In this document: positions 23,144 to 30,842 of the stretch, piece after piece | How positions within the stretch are numbered: position 1 is the first letter of the stretch | Layout: every line of letters begins with the position of its first letter | Source: Clostridia bacterium | Lineage (GTDB): Bacteria; Bacillota; Clostridia; Oscillospirales; Acutalibacteraceae | Assembly: GCA_017473435.1 (NCBI GenBank) | Contig: JAFULG010000003.1 | Span: 156,831-220,830, forward strand | Length of the DNA stretch: 64,000 nucleotides | Direction of reading: 5' to 3' | The notes under the pieces: model-generated | The model's database searches: none | Told to the model about the DNA's origin: nothing | The model's input: the letters and a program-made list of their open reading frames with translations, nothing else | Made by a program: the position numbers and the translations under genes

Positions 23144-24916
23144 TTATTTCTTTATGCTTTCAGCATCAACAATTCCGCCCTCAGCCTTTTCGTAGCTTAC
23201 GGTTACGGTGTCGCCCACGTTGAGGATAACAACACCCTGCTCATCGCTTGCCTTGATTGCAAAGTAGGTGCCGTCATTTTCAAGGCTGATATAATAAACG
23301 CTGTTGCCGCCGATTACGGCTGTACGGATGTCATCTATAACTCCACTCTTTGTAACAAGAGCAACATCGGGCTTGTCAACCTCTTCACCGCTGTTGTTTG
23401 TTGCATTTTCGATTTCCGCAATGTCAACGTCAATTTTGATGTTGTTCATTTTAAGTGTATCAACGTAATCCTTTGTACATTCAGCAATTGTTGTGCCGGT
23501 TGATACAACCTGATAGTTCTGCACGTTAACCATTGCATAACGCCTTACAAGGCTGTCGCTGTCCTTAAGGGACATAAAGTAGGTAGGCTCACCACTGATA
23601 TTGAGAAGAATGGGGAAGGTTGCCTGATACTTGTAGTTCTGAACCTCACCCTGAGCCGATGCCATAGCGGAATATTCCTTTGCGCCGGAAACCTCATAGA
23701 AGTTTGCCTCCTTTGTTCTCATATTCATAAGAACAAAGCCGATGATTGCCTGGTCGTTACTTGCAGAAGTAACACCGGTGTAAGCGTAAACGTCGTCATC
23801 CTTGGCAATGTAGTTTGTACCCTCGGTAGCGACCTTAACGCCCTCCTGACCGAGAACGGAGTTGATAAAGCCGTTCTTGTACTGACCGTAGTAATTAAAC
23901 TGCTCAACAAGCAGTGCATCGGAATAGATACCGTCGATCCACTGAAGATCCTTGCTTGTTTTTATTTCATCAACGGTGTATTCGTTCATTTCACCTGTGA
24001 TAGCATCAACGATAACAACGCCCTTTACATCCGTACCTCCGAAAAGACCGATGGTCTTATCAAGAACGGTGCAAAGCCAGAAGGGTCTGCCCTCTTCGTC
24101 AATCTCAAAACGGGGTGTGTCAAAAATATAGGTAGGATAGCTGAAGCGCACATGACGCATAAGATATTTGCCGAAGTGCTCCGTTGTGGCATACTTGATA
24201 TACTCACCCTCGGGAAGAGTAACAAGCTCAGCCTTCTGGCTTACCATATTTACAACAACATAGCCGGGAAGACCGCTTTTTGTATTCTTAAGCCATTTGA
24301 AAACGTCACCGTAAGCAAGAGTAGTAAGCTTAACGGGGTTGTTTTTATAGTTAATCTGTGTGAATGCAGTTGAAATTTCAAACTGTGAAACCTTACCGAT
24401 AGCGGCGAGGTCGCCGAGGGTACGGTTGGCAAGAGCCTTTGCGGAAGCATTATCAAGAACAGGAACACTTGAGAAATCAGCCTCTGCAATATCACTTGCA
24501 AAATTCTTTGTATCATCAACCTCAATGATGTTGCTGTAAGTCTTTGCTCTGAAGAAAACAGATGATGCAACATAACCCACACCTACAATCACAACAAGCA
24601 CACCCGCAATAGCAATAGGCACAAGTGACTTTTTCTTTACATAAGGCGTATATTCGGGTTTAATATGTGCAGAGCTTGTAATGAAGAGAAGCACCACAAA
24701 AATTGCAAGCACCGTTCCGAGGAACATATAGGTGTCCGTGCTTTTGAAGTTGAGGGGAGGAAGCATAAAGTAATATGCAATTGCTCCGCCGATAATTGTT
24801 CCGATGATGCTGATAAGCATTTTTAGTCCGGCCTTTTTGGGAACAAGGTAAGCATTTTTGCCTCTCCCCTTTCCGTTACCGCCGTTACCTGTAAAATCTA
24901 CTTTGATGGGTTCCAT
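23144..24916 (-). CDS. large membrane-anchored protein, unknown function
   Basis: 590 residues. A basic, Gly-rich N-terminus (GNGKGRGKNAYLVPKK) is followed by three hydrophobic helices near residues 32-52, 64-84 and 95-118, and then a long extracellular part. Inside it, a beta-rich region carries PGYVVVNMVSQKAELV near 225, EHFGKYLMRHVRFSYPTYIF near 248 and VKGVVIVDAITGEMNEY near 300, a PepSY-like layout. The C-terminus (about 515-590) looks like a small beta barrel (VGDTVTVSYEKAEG). I recognise a conserved clostridial type but no function. It lies 49 bases upstream of zapA on the same strand. Confidence 0.75.
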   Translation of the reverse strand: MEPIKVDFTGNGGNGKGRGKNAYLVPKKAGLKMLISIIGTIIGGAIAYYFMLPPLNFKSTDTYMFLGTVLAIFVVLLFITSSAHIKPEYTPYVKKKSLVPIAIAGVLVVIVGVGYVASSVFFRAKTYSNIIEVDDTKNFASDIAEADFSSVPVLDNASAKALANRTLGDLAAIGKVSQFEISTAFTQINYKNNPVKLTTLAYGDVFKWLKNTKSGLPGYVVVNMVSQKAELVTLPEGEYIKYATTEHFGKYLMRHVRFSYPTYIFDTPRFEIDEEGRPFWLCTVLDKTIGLFGGTDVKGVVIVDAITGEMNEYTVDEIKTSKDLQWIDGIYSDALLVEQFNYYGQYKNGFINSVLGQEGVKVATEGTNYIAKDDDVYAYTGVTSASNDQAIIGFVLMNMRTKEANFYEVSGAKEYSAMASAQGEVQNYKYQATFPILLNISGEPTYFMSLKDSDSLVRRYAMVNVQNYQVVSTGTTIAECTKDYVDTLKMNNIKIDVDIAEIENATNNSGEEVDKPDVALVTKSGVIDDIRTAVIGGNSVYYISLENDGTYFAIKASDEQGVVILNVGDTVTVSYEKAEGGIVDAESIKK

Positions 24917-24985
24917 GTGTATCTCCTTTTTAATTAGTTTCTATGTTAATTATTGGCTTTTCAGGCTGAATATGTCAGTCCGAAA

Positions 24986-26419
24986 TCAATATTTTCTTGA
25001 AAGCTTTCTTTCTGCTTCTTCTCTTGTAATTTTACCTACGTTGTAGTCAGCCATAACCTGAACGTCCTTGTCGTTGAGCTTGTAGAAGCTCCAGATAGCA
25101 AGAGCAATCACAAGACCGATAATGGGAACTGCGTTGTAGGTAAACCAGAGACCGTCAAGAGCCTCAGCAGTCTGCTGTGCACGTGCATTAATTGCCTCGA
25201 GAGCCTCAAAGCTGTCAACACCGTCAAAGGTCTTGAAGTCGAACACGCCGAGAAGTGCAAGACCGAGTGAGCCGGAAATTGCAGCAGCAAGCTTAACGGC
25301 AAAGGTCTGGATAGCAAAGGTGATACCCTTTGCCTCGGTGCCTGTTGTGTACTGACCGTACTCTGCACAGTCGGGGGTAAAGGTGAAAGAAAGAACACCG
25401 ATAATACCCAAAGGAATTGAACGAAGCATAAAGATAATTGTGAAAATAACAAAGCTATTTCTTGCAAAATCGGGAACAAGAAGAAGTGAGAATACGATTG
25501 AAGCAATAACGGAAATCTTGAAGAGCTTTGTCTTGTCCATTTTTCTGATAATCTTGGGAACAAGAAGAGCCATAATAAGCTGAGGAAGAGCTGCAACAGT
25601 ACCTGTAATAAGAGATGCAAGGGTGTTATTAAAAATATAATATGCAGTAATAAGGTGAAGTGCATTATAGGTCTGTGCGCCTGAGTAGAAAATATAACCG
25701 ATATAATAGATAAGAAGATATTTGTTGCTTACGATATACTTAAGCATTCTTCTTACGGTGAACTGCTCCTCGTCAATACTCTTGTTTCTTTCCTCGCACT
25801 TGTAGCAAACGGGGAACATTGTTGCGGCAGCGACAATAGCAACGATTACAGCAACCCAGCCGTATCCGAGACCGATATGCTCACTGATAAGAACAGTAAC
25901 GAGAACCGTAGTAAGAGCTGAACCTACGCCACCGGTAATACCTTTAAGTGAAAGAACAGTGTTTCTCTCTTCAATATTACTTGTCATTGCAGTAATTATA
26001 CCGAAGGCAGGAACGTCACAAAGAGTGTAAGCGGTATCCCACAGAATATAAGCAATTGCAAACCATGCAAGCTTGAAGGCTTCACTTGTTGTAGGTGTGT
26101 TGGGAACAATGAAAATTGCGATTGTGGAAATGGGAGTCAAAGCGCAGGCAATTTTAAGCCAAGGAATATATTTCTTGCCGCTTTTGAAGGTTATCTTATC
26201 AAAGATAACACCGAAAAGAGCATCGTTTACTGCATCCCATACTTTAACTGCAAGCATAACCGATGCTGACTTGATAGGATTCACGCCTATGAGAAGAAGG
26301 AAGGTTGTGAGATATGCGGCAACCATATTGTAAATCATATTCTGACCGAAAAAGTAAAAATAATAGCTTTTTCTTTCCGTGGAATTGGTTTGCCACAAGG
26401 GATTTTTGTTAGGTTTCAT
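24986..26419 (-). CDS. MFS transporter, GPH family sugar symporter
   Basis: 477 residues, about twelve helices. The markers are VMLAVKVWDAVNDALFGVIF near residue 54 followed by TFKSGKKYIPW, and YTLCDVPAFGIITAMT near 131 with ERNTVLSLKG. This is the second GPH symporter in the window (the other is at 9504); the two are clearly diverged. The substrate is a glycoside, disaccharide or uronide, not predictable here. AGAAAGGAGAAAGC precedes the ATG. It stands alone or leads into the membrane protein gene 69 bases downstream. Confidence 0.88.
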   Translation of the reverse strand: MKPNKNPLWQTNSTERKSYYFYFFGQNMIYNMVAAYLTTFLLLIGVNPIKSASVMLAVKVWDAVNDALFGVIFDKITFKSGKKYIPWLKIACALTPISTIAIFIVPNTPTTSEAFKLAWFAIAYILWDTAYTLCDVPAFGIITAMTSNIEERNTVLSLKGITGGVGSALTTVLVTVLISEHIGLGYGWVAVIVAIVAAATMFPVCYKCEERNKSIDEEQFTVRRMLKYIVSNKYLLIYYIGYIFYSGAQTYNALHLITAYYIFNNTLASLITGTVAALPQLIMALLVPKIIRKMDKTKLFKISVIASIVFSLLLVPDFARNSFVIFTIIFMLRSIPLGIIGVLSFTFTPDCAEYGQYTTGTEAKGITFAIQTFAVKLAAAISGSLGLALLGVFDFKTFDGVDSFEALEAINARAQQTAEALDGLWFTYNAVPIIGLVIALAIWSFYKLNDKDVQVMADYNVGKITREEAERKLSRKY

Positions 26420-26605
26420 AATGCTTTCTCCTTTTCTGCCTTACCGCAATAAGGCAAAAATAATTATACAGTTTATTCTACCATTAACCGCCCGTTTAGT
26501 CAATGATAAAACTTATTTTTACTTTTATTTAATACGCCTGAATAAATCACAGCATTAAAAGTAATACTATTGACAAAACAATCAAATCCCAAAAGGAGCT
26601 TCAAC

Positions 26606-26953
26606 ATGAAAAAAACATCTGTAATTATAGCGATCTCTCTGCTCATAGCCCTTGTTTTTGTTCTTGCCGCCTGCGGTGACAACACTAAAAACGACATAGA
26701 AAACGGTATGACTACGCTAAAAAACGATATAACCTCAATGATGGACGGAATGAGTTCAGCGGTCAGCGACCTTGACAACAGCCTTACAGCAGAGGGTAAT
26801 GTAACAAAGGAAACAGGCTCAACCGGACTTTTTGAGGATATGACCTCCGATAAAGTCTCAACCGGACCGAGCACCTCCTCAACCACATCAGGAAGCTTTG
26901 CAACAACCTCAGAGCCATCTTCTGTAAAGCCTGCTGACTCCCTTGCAGAATAA
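26606..26953 (+). CDS. small lipoprotein
   Basis: 115 residues from ATG 26606, chosen for AAAAGGAG 8 bases upstream. The signal ends in a lipobox VLAAC (Cys near residue 23), so the mature protein is lipid-anchored outside the membrane. The rest is polar: a helical stretch (IENGMTTLKNDITSMMDGMS) and then a Ser/Thr-rich, low-complexity tail. There are no catalytic motifs. TTGACA upstream at about 26570 may be its -35 box, and a terminator follows. Function unknown. Confidence 0.8.
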   Translation: MKKTSVIIAISLLIALVFVLAACGDNTKNDIENGMTTLKNDITSMMDGMSSAVSDLDNSLTAEGNVTKETGSTGLFEDMTSDKVSTGPSTSSTTSGSFATTSEPSSVKPADSLAE

Positions 26954-26961
26954 ACTTATCC

Positions 26962-26992
26962 GACTCCGTTTTAAAAACGGAGTTATTTTTTT
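26962..26992 (+). terminator. terminator of the lipoprotein gene
   Basis: ACTCCGTTTT/AAAAACGGAGT (26963-26983) followed by TATTTTTTTG. Confidence 0.85.
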
Positions 26993-27096
26993 GAAAAAAT
27001 ATGCTATAATTTGAAAGGATTTTCCTTTTTCAAACGTATTACCTATGAATTCATCGGCGAAGAATTCACAAAAAAAGAATTTCAGAGGTGTTCAGA

Positions 27097-27549
27097 ATGA
27101 AAAAGATTTCAGCAATTATCATCACCGCAATCATTCTTGTTACAGCAATCGCAGGTACAGCTCTTGCGGCAAGAAGCGCAAACCGTGCAAATTTTGTTGA
27201 TTCCGACAATAACGGCATCTGCGACAACAGAGCAGAAAGCTGTCCTGCACAGAGCGCAGGCAAAAACTGCAACAGTGCAAACTACGCCGACAGCGACAAC
27301 GACGGCATCTGCGACAACAGAGCAGAAAAACGCCCTGCACAGAGCGCAGGCAAAAACTGCAACGGTGCAAACTACGCCGACAGCGACGACGACGGCATCT
27401 GCGACAACAGAGCAGAAAAACGCCCTGCACAGAGCGCAGGCAAAAACTGCAACGGTGCAAACTATGCCGACAGAGACAACGACGGCATCTGCGACAACAG
27501 ACCGTCAAACGGCAAAGGTCAGAGTGCCCGCTGCAAAGGCAACAGATAA
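27097..27549 (+). CDS. secreted protein with four tandem calcium-type repeats
   Basis: 150 residues. ATG 27097 follows AGAGGTG; a signal peptide ends at LALAAR near residue 25. The mature part is almost entirely a 30-residue repeat whose core DSDNDGICDNRAE is like thrombospondin type-3 or dockerin-like Asp-rich calcium loops, each with two Cys (GICDN and GKNCN) that could form disulfides. Function unknown; a cell-surface or matrix protein is plausible. The ECF sigma factor gene starts 36 bases downstream with its own AAGGAGGAGG site, so this may be the target or sensor of that system. Confidence 0.8.
   Translation: MKKISAIIITAIILVTAIAGTALAARSANRANFVDSDNNGICDNRAESCPAQSAGKNCNSANYADSDNDGICDNRAEKRPAQSAGKNCNGANYADSDDDGICDNRAEKRPAQSAGKNCNGANYADRDNDGICDNRPSNGKGQSARCKGNR
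27196..27510 (+). repeat. 90-base tandem repeat within the secreted protein gene
   Basis: Units begin at 27211, 27301, 27391 and 27481 with (A/G)ACGGCATCTGCGACAACAG, exactly 90 bases apart. The two middle units differ at very few bases, so copy number is likely to vary between strains. Confidence 0.9.
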
Positions 27550-27585
27550 ACTTTAACAAAAAGCTTTCACGGAAGGAGGAGGAAT

Positions 27586-28089
27586 ATGCGAAGCGAAGAA
27601 GAAGCAAACAGAGCCCTTGAAAAATACGCCGATATGATAAGGCGCATCTGTATGGTTAATCTTAAAAGCTACGCCGACACGGAAGATATTTTTCAGACGG
27701 TTTTTATAAAGTATGTTCTTTCTCCGAAGGTGTTTGAAAGCGAGGAGCACGAAAAATCCTGGTTTATCCGGGTAACAATGAACTGCTGCAGAGATTATTT
27801 CAGAAGCTTACAGCTCAGACGCACTGAGCCCCTTGACGTACTCAGAGACTACGAGGCTTCCCTTTCAGATGAAGCTTCGGAGGTTCTCTCGGCAGTTCTC
27901 AGCCTTCCGCAAAAATACCGAGAGCCTGTTTATCTGTGCTATTACGAAGGATATACGGCACCCGAAGCGGCAGTGCTTCTGGGCAAAAACGCAAACACCG
28001 TTTACACTCTTTTAGCAAGAGCAAAAAAATTATTACGCAAGGAATTGGCAGGTGAAGAGGATGAAAAATCAGATACACTCAGCGTTTGA
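27586..28089 (+). CDS. RNA polymerase sigma factor, ECF family
   Basis: 167 residues. Region 2 is at about 8-75 (YADTEDIFQTVFIKYV then EEHEKSWFIRVTMNCCRDYF). Region 4 is at about 105-155 (LPQKYREPVYLCYYEGYTAP then AVLLGKNANTVYTLLARAKK). It overlaps the start of the next gene, a membrane protein with an RsgI-like domain, by 29 bases; that overlap is typical of a sigma/anti-sigma pair. It follows the Asp-rich repeat protein gene by 36 bases. Confidence 0.92.
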   Translation: MRSEEEANRALEKYADMIRRICMVNLKSYADTEDIFQTVFIKYVLSPKVFESEEHEKSWFIRVTMNCCRDYFRSLQLRRTEPLDVLRDYEASLSDEASEVLSAVLSLPQKYREPVYLCYYEGYTAPEAAVLLGKNANTVYTLLARAKKLLRKELAGEEDEKSDTLSV

Positions 28090-28819
28090 CGAAATAAAAG
28101 CCGAACAGAAGCTGAAAACAGATACAAAGTATTTTCTTCATGAGCTTTACAACAAAGATGAGGCTCCTGAACCAAAAGCTAAAAAAGGGCTTATCCTCGC
28201 ACCGATCGCTGCCGTACTCGCCGTAGTGTTAAGCCTCGGCATATTTACAACCGCCGTGCCGGTAAGTGCGGTAAGCTTTGATGTTGAAAACACCTCGGTT
28301 GAGCTTGAGCTTAACAGTCTCAACAAGGTAGTGAAGGTCAACTGCTTCGGAGAATCCGAAGACTTTTCCGAATTGAAGCTTAAAAATCTCGACTGCGAGA
28401 GTGCAGTTTCGCTCATTATAGAAAAATCGAAAAGCTGTAACGCCGATATTTCCTCTGCGGTGCTGACCGTAAACTGCAAAAGCGCCGTAAAAGCTGAAAG
28501 GCTTGCTGACACAATTACCGAAAAAGACAGCACAGGCTTGACTGTAAGCTGTCACTCATCACACAGCAAGCTCCGCGAGACGGCACACTCTCACGGCATA
28601 AGCACGGGAAAATATCAGGCTTACCTCACCTTAAAGGAATACGAGCCGGATTTAAGCCTTGACGATATACAAAAGCTCTCTATGAATGAGCTGAAAGAAA
28701 AAATAAGCAGTTACACTAACAGTCAGCCGACAGACAGCAGCACACCTCAGCCTCAACAAAGCACTTGTCATAACGGCACAACAGACGGCGGCGGCAAGCA
28801 TCACGGACATAACAAATAA
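28061..28819 (+). CDS. anti-sigma factor, RsgI-like, membrane-spanning
   Basis: 252 residues from ATG 28061 (the frame could begin at GTG 28052). The cytoplasmic N-terminus (about 1-45, IHSAFDEIKAEQKLKTDT) would hold the sigma factor; one helix at about 46-68 (ILAPIAAVLAVVLSLGIF) crosses the membrane. Outside is a domain like the RsgI N-terminal extracellular region (FDVENTSVELELNSLNKVVK), then a Gln/Thr/Pro-rich tail ending in His clusters (GGGKHHGHNK) that may bind metal. It is translated from a frame overlapping the sigma gene. The pair probably senses an external signal. Confidence 0.8.
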   Translation: MKNQIHSAFDEIKAEQKLKTDTKYFLHELYNKDEAPEPKAKKGLILAPIAAVLAVVLSLGIFTTAVPVSAVSFDVENTSVELELNSLNKVVKVNCFGESEDFSELKLKNLDCESAVSLIIEKSKSCNADISSAVLTVNCKSAVKAERLADTITEKDSTGLTVSCHSSHSKLRETAHSHGISTGKYQAYLTLKEYEPDLSLDDIQKLSMNELKEKISSYTNSQPTDSSTPQPQQSTCHNGTTDGGGKHHGHNK

Positions 28820-28820
28820 G

Positions 28821-28861
28821 CATCTGTCCTGTAACATTTGTTGCAGGACAGATATTTTTGT
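28821..28861 (+). terminator. terminator of the sigma/anti-sigma operon
   Basis: ATCTGTCCTG pairs with CAGGACAGAT around TAACATTTGTTG, followed by ATTTTTG. Confidence 0.85.
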
Positions 28862-28949
28862 AAAAAAACTTCTCAAACAGTTGAAGCATTTATTTTTTTT
28901 GCTATAATATAGGCATACTCAGTTTTAAAGCACAGGAAGGAGAAAGCTT

Positions 28950-30056
28950 ATGTTAACAAATGAAATCAAGGTTGCCTTTGAGGCATTCGGTAAAGACGGC
29001 AATATTATAAGCGTAAACCAGATTACTGCAGGTCTTATCAATGCAACCTATCTTATCGAAACCGACATAAAGGAAAAATATATTCTTCAGAAAATCAACT
29101 CCTTTGTTTTCAAGAATCCCGACGGACTTATGAAAAACATTGTAGGTGTAACAAAGCACCTTTCAGAAAAAATCAAGGAATACGGCGGAGACTACAAGAG
29201 AGAAACCCTCAACTTCCAGCCCTGCAATGACGGTAATTATTATTTTACCGACGAAAACGGCGGTGTATGGAGAATGTACATTTACGTTGACGAGGCACGC
29301 ACCTACAACAAGCCCGAAAGCAGTGACACCTTCAGAAGCGCCGGCTGCACCTTCGGCCGCTTTATGAAGCTGCTCGCAGACTACCCTGCTGATACACTCT
29401 TTGAGACGATAGCAAACTTCCACAACACCCCTGCAAGATACGAAAACTTTCTCAAGGCAGCTGAAGCCGATATCAAGGGGAGAAAGGCTGTGTGTCAGGA
29501 TGCCATTGACTTTGTAAACGCACGCAAGGACGACACCCACAGACTCACCGACCTTATCAAAGAGGGCAAGCTCCCCTTAAGAGTTACTCACAACGACACA
29601 AAGCTCAACAATGTGCTTTTCGACCTTGCAACGGATAAGAGCATCTGTGTAATTGACCTTGATACAATTATGCCCGGCCTTTCAATGTACGACTTCGGCG
29701 ACAGTATCCGCTCCGGTGCCAACAAGGCAAAGGAGGATGAGGACGACCTTTCAAAGATTGGCATTGATCTTGAGCTTTTCGAAGCATACGCCGACGGCTA
29801 CCTCAGCGAAACCGCAGACAGCCTCACCGACACCGAGCTTGAAAACCTCGCCTTCGGAGCAAAACTGATGACCTTTGAGTGCGGCATGAGATTCCTGACC
29901 GACTACCTTGAGGGTGACGTTTATTTCAGAACAACCCACCCCGAGCACAACATTGTAAGAGCAAGAAATCAGTTTAAGCTTGTAGCCGACATGGAAGAGC
30001 ATATGGACGAAATGAACGCCATTGTGATGAAGTATAAAGAGAAGTATAAGAAGTAA
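28950..30056 (+). CDS. N-acetylhexosamine 1-kinase-like phosphotransferase
   Basis: 368 residues, APH-fold kinase of NahK length. It probably phosphorylates N-acetylgalactosamine or N-acetylglucosamine at C1, as in the lacto-N-biose salvage route. Visible are the N-terminal ITAGLINATYLIETD, an ATP-site lysine region (YILQKINSFVFKNP), the Brenner-type loop VTHNDTKLNNVLFD near residue 213 and the metal-binding VIDLDTIMPG near 234, followed by YDFGDSIRSGA. GAAGGAG precedes the ATG. The partner nucleotidyltransferase (13272) and GalT (38861) are elsewhere in the window. The substrate is inferred. Confidence 0.82.
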   Translation: MLTNEIKVAFEAFGKDGNIISVNQITAGLINATYLIETDIKEKYILQKINSFVFKNPDGLMKNIVGVTKHLSEKIKEYGGDYKRETLNFQPCNDGNYYFTDENGGVWRMYIYVDEARTYNKPESSDTFRSAGCTFGRFMKLLADYPADTLFETIANFHNTPARYENFLKAAEADIKGRKAVCQDAIDFVNARKDDTHRLTDLIKEGKLPLRVTHNDTKLNNVLFDLATDKSICVIDLDTIMPGLSMYDFGDSIRSGANKAKEDEDDLSKIGIDLELFEAYADGYLSETADSLTDTELENLAFGAKLMTFECGMRFLTDYLEGDVYFRTTHPEHNIVRARNQFKLVADMEEHMDEMNAIVMKYKEKYKK

Positions 30057-30065
30057 GATGATACA

Positions 30066-30113
30066 GAAGCACCCCGACCTTACGTTTTAGTGTAAGGTTG
30101 GGGTGAGGTTTTC
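30066..30113 (+). terminator. terminator of the kinase gene
   Basis: CACCCCGACCTTAC (30070-30083) pairs with GTAAGGTTGGGGTG, then AGGTTTTC. Confidence 0.75.
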
Positions 30114-30343
30114 ATAATGCGGAGCATCTCTATCAGCTTCGTGAGAAGCTGTATATCATCAACAGCGTAAGCTTTGGATGTAATCCGTCGCAGACGGAAT
30201 GTAATCATCCCAAAGGGATGCATGTAATCCTTTCGCAGAAAGGTATGTAATCAATCCGAAGAAGGGCATACACCAAGGTGATTACATACAGCTTCGCTGA
30301 TTACATACGCTTGACGGTGATTACATACCAATCCTTCGGATTG
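30114..30343. repeat. hairpin array A: variable stem-loops joined by ATGTAATC linkers
   Basis: After an opening ATGC/GCAT and AGCTTC-GTGA-GAAGCT pair, the 8-mer ATGTAATC occurs at 30178, 30199, 30222 and 30245. Its reverse complement GATTACAT occurs at 30280, 30299 and 30319. Between linkers lie short hairpins of unrelated sequence (CGTC/GACG, ATCCC/GGGAT, CTTTC/GAAAG, AGC/GCT, CAATCC/GGATTG), mostly with 3-base loops. The first hairpin is followed by GTATATCATC, the linker of array B. The array lies behind the tRNA-Arg terminator. No coding potential. Confidence 0.8.
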
Positions 30344-30378
30344 GATAAAAAACGACAAGCGATTGCTTGTCGTTTTTT
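30344..30378 (-). terminator. terminator of tRNA-Arg
   Basis: AAAAAACGACAAGC, loop GATT, GCTTGTCGTTTTTT; on the minus strand it follows the tRNA at once. Confidence 0.9.
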
Positions 30379-30452
30379 GGCACCCTCTGCGGGAATCGAA
30401 CCCACATCTAACCCTTAGGAGGGGTTTATTCTATCCATTGAACTAAGAAGGC
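30378..30452 (-). tRNA. tRNA-Arg (anticodon CCT)
   Basis: Acceptor GCCTTCT pairs with AGAGGGT, discriminator G, CCA encoded. D arm GTTC/GAAT, anticodon stem AACCC/GGGTT with loop CTCCTAA (anticodon CCT, reads AGG), and a T loop TTCGATT closed by GCGGG/CCCGC-type pairing. All arms fold. Confidence 0.93.
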
Positions 30453-30475
30453 GTATTCTGTTTTTGTGCCCTCAT

Positions 30476-30504
30476 ATTCTATCATCCTTTTTGATTATTG
30501 TCAA
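30476..30504 (-). promoter_or_regulatory. promoter of tRNA-Arg
   Basis: On the minus strand TTGACA (plus 30499-30504), 17 bases, TAGAAT (plus 30476-30481), 23 bases before the tRNA. Confidence 0.8.
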
Positions 30505-30842
30505 CTTTTTTACCCTCTTATAAACAGACCCTTTTATAATTTTAAAAATTTTAACATTCTTTCCGTTACATCACAACAGTTTACGCAACAAAAATCTTGA
30601 CATTGTAAATAAATGATGATAAAATTTGCTTTATATGTAAAATGCCATAATTCTTTTTTAGTGCTCATTTTGCATGTAAATCACATAAAGAAAGGCCGTG
30701 ACGCTTATAAGACCTGAAGCTTGTGTTGAACACAGAAAATTACAGAAAACATTTTTTGAGAGAAATAATTATAATACTTTTAAATCATAGCAGTTTAACT
30801 GTTTTTATATAATATAAATTCAAAATACGGAGTAATAAAAAA
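30505..30842 (+). other. long leader region of the acyl-CoA ligase operon
   Basis: No gene is seen. A sigma-A promoter TTGACA (30597-30602), 17 bases, TAAAAT (30620-30625) would start a leader of roughly 210 bases before ATG 30843. The leader is AT-rich and has no clear terminator or known riboswitch core that I can recognise. A block near 30688-30735 (GAAAGGCCGTGACGCTTATA, then AGACCTGAAGCTTGTGTTGA) is the only G+C-richer part. CGGAG lies 9 bases before the start codon. Confidence 0.5.

Noticed and set aside
25108-25665. 185-codon Leu/Phe-rich frame inside the second GPH symporter gene
   Set aside because: It is an out-of-frame reading of a hydrophobic protein gene on the same strand; there is no independent start signal.
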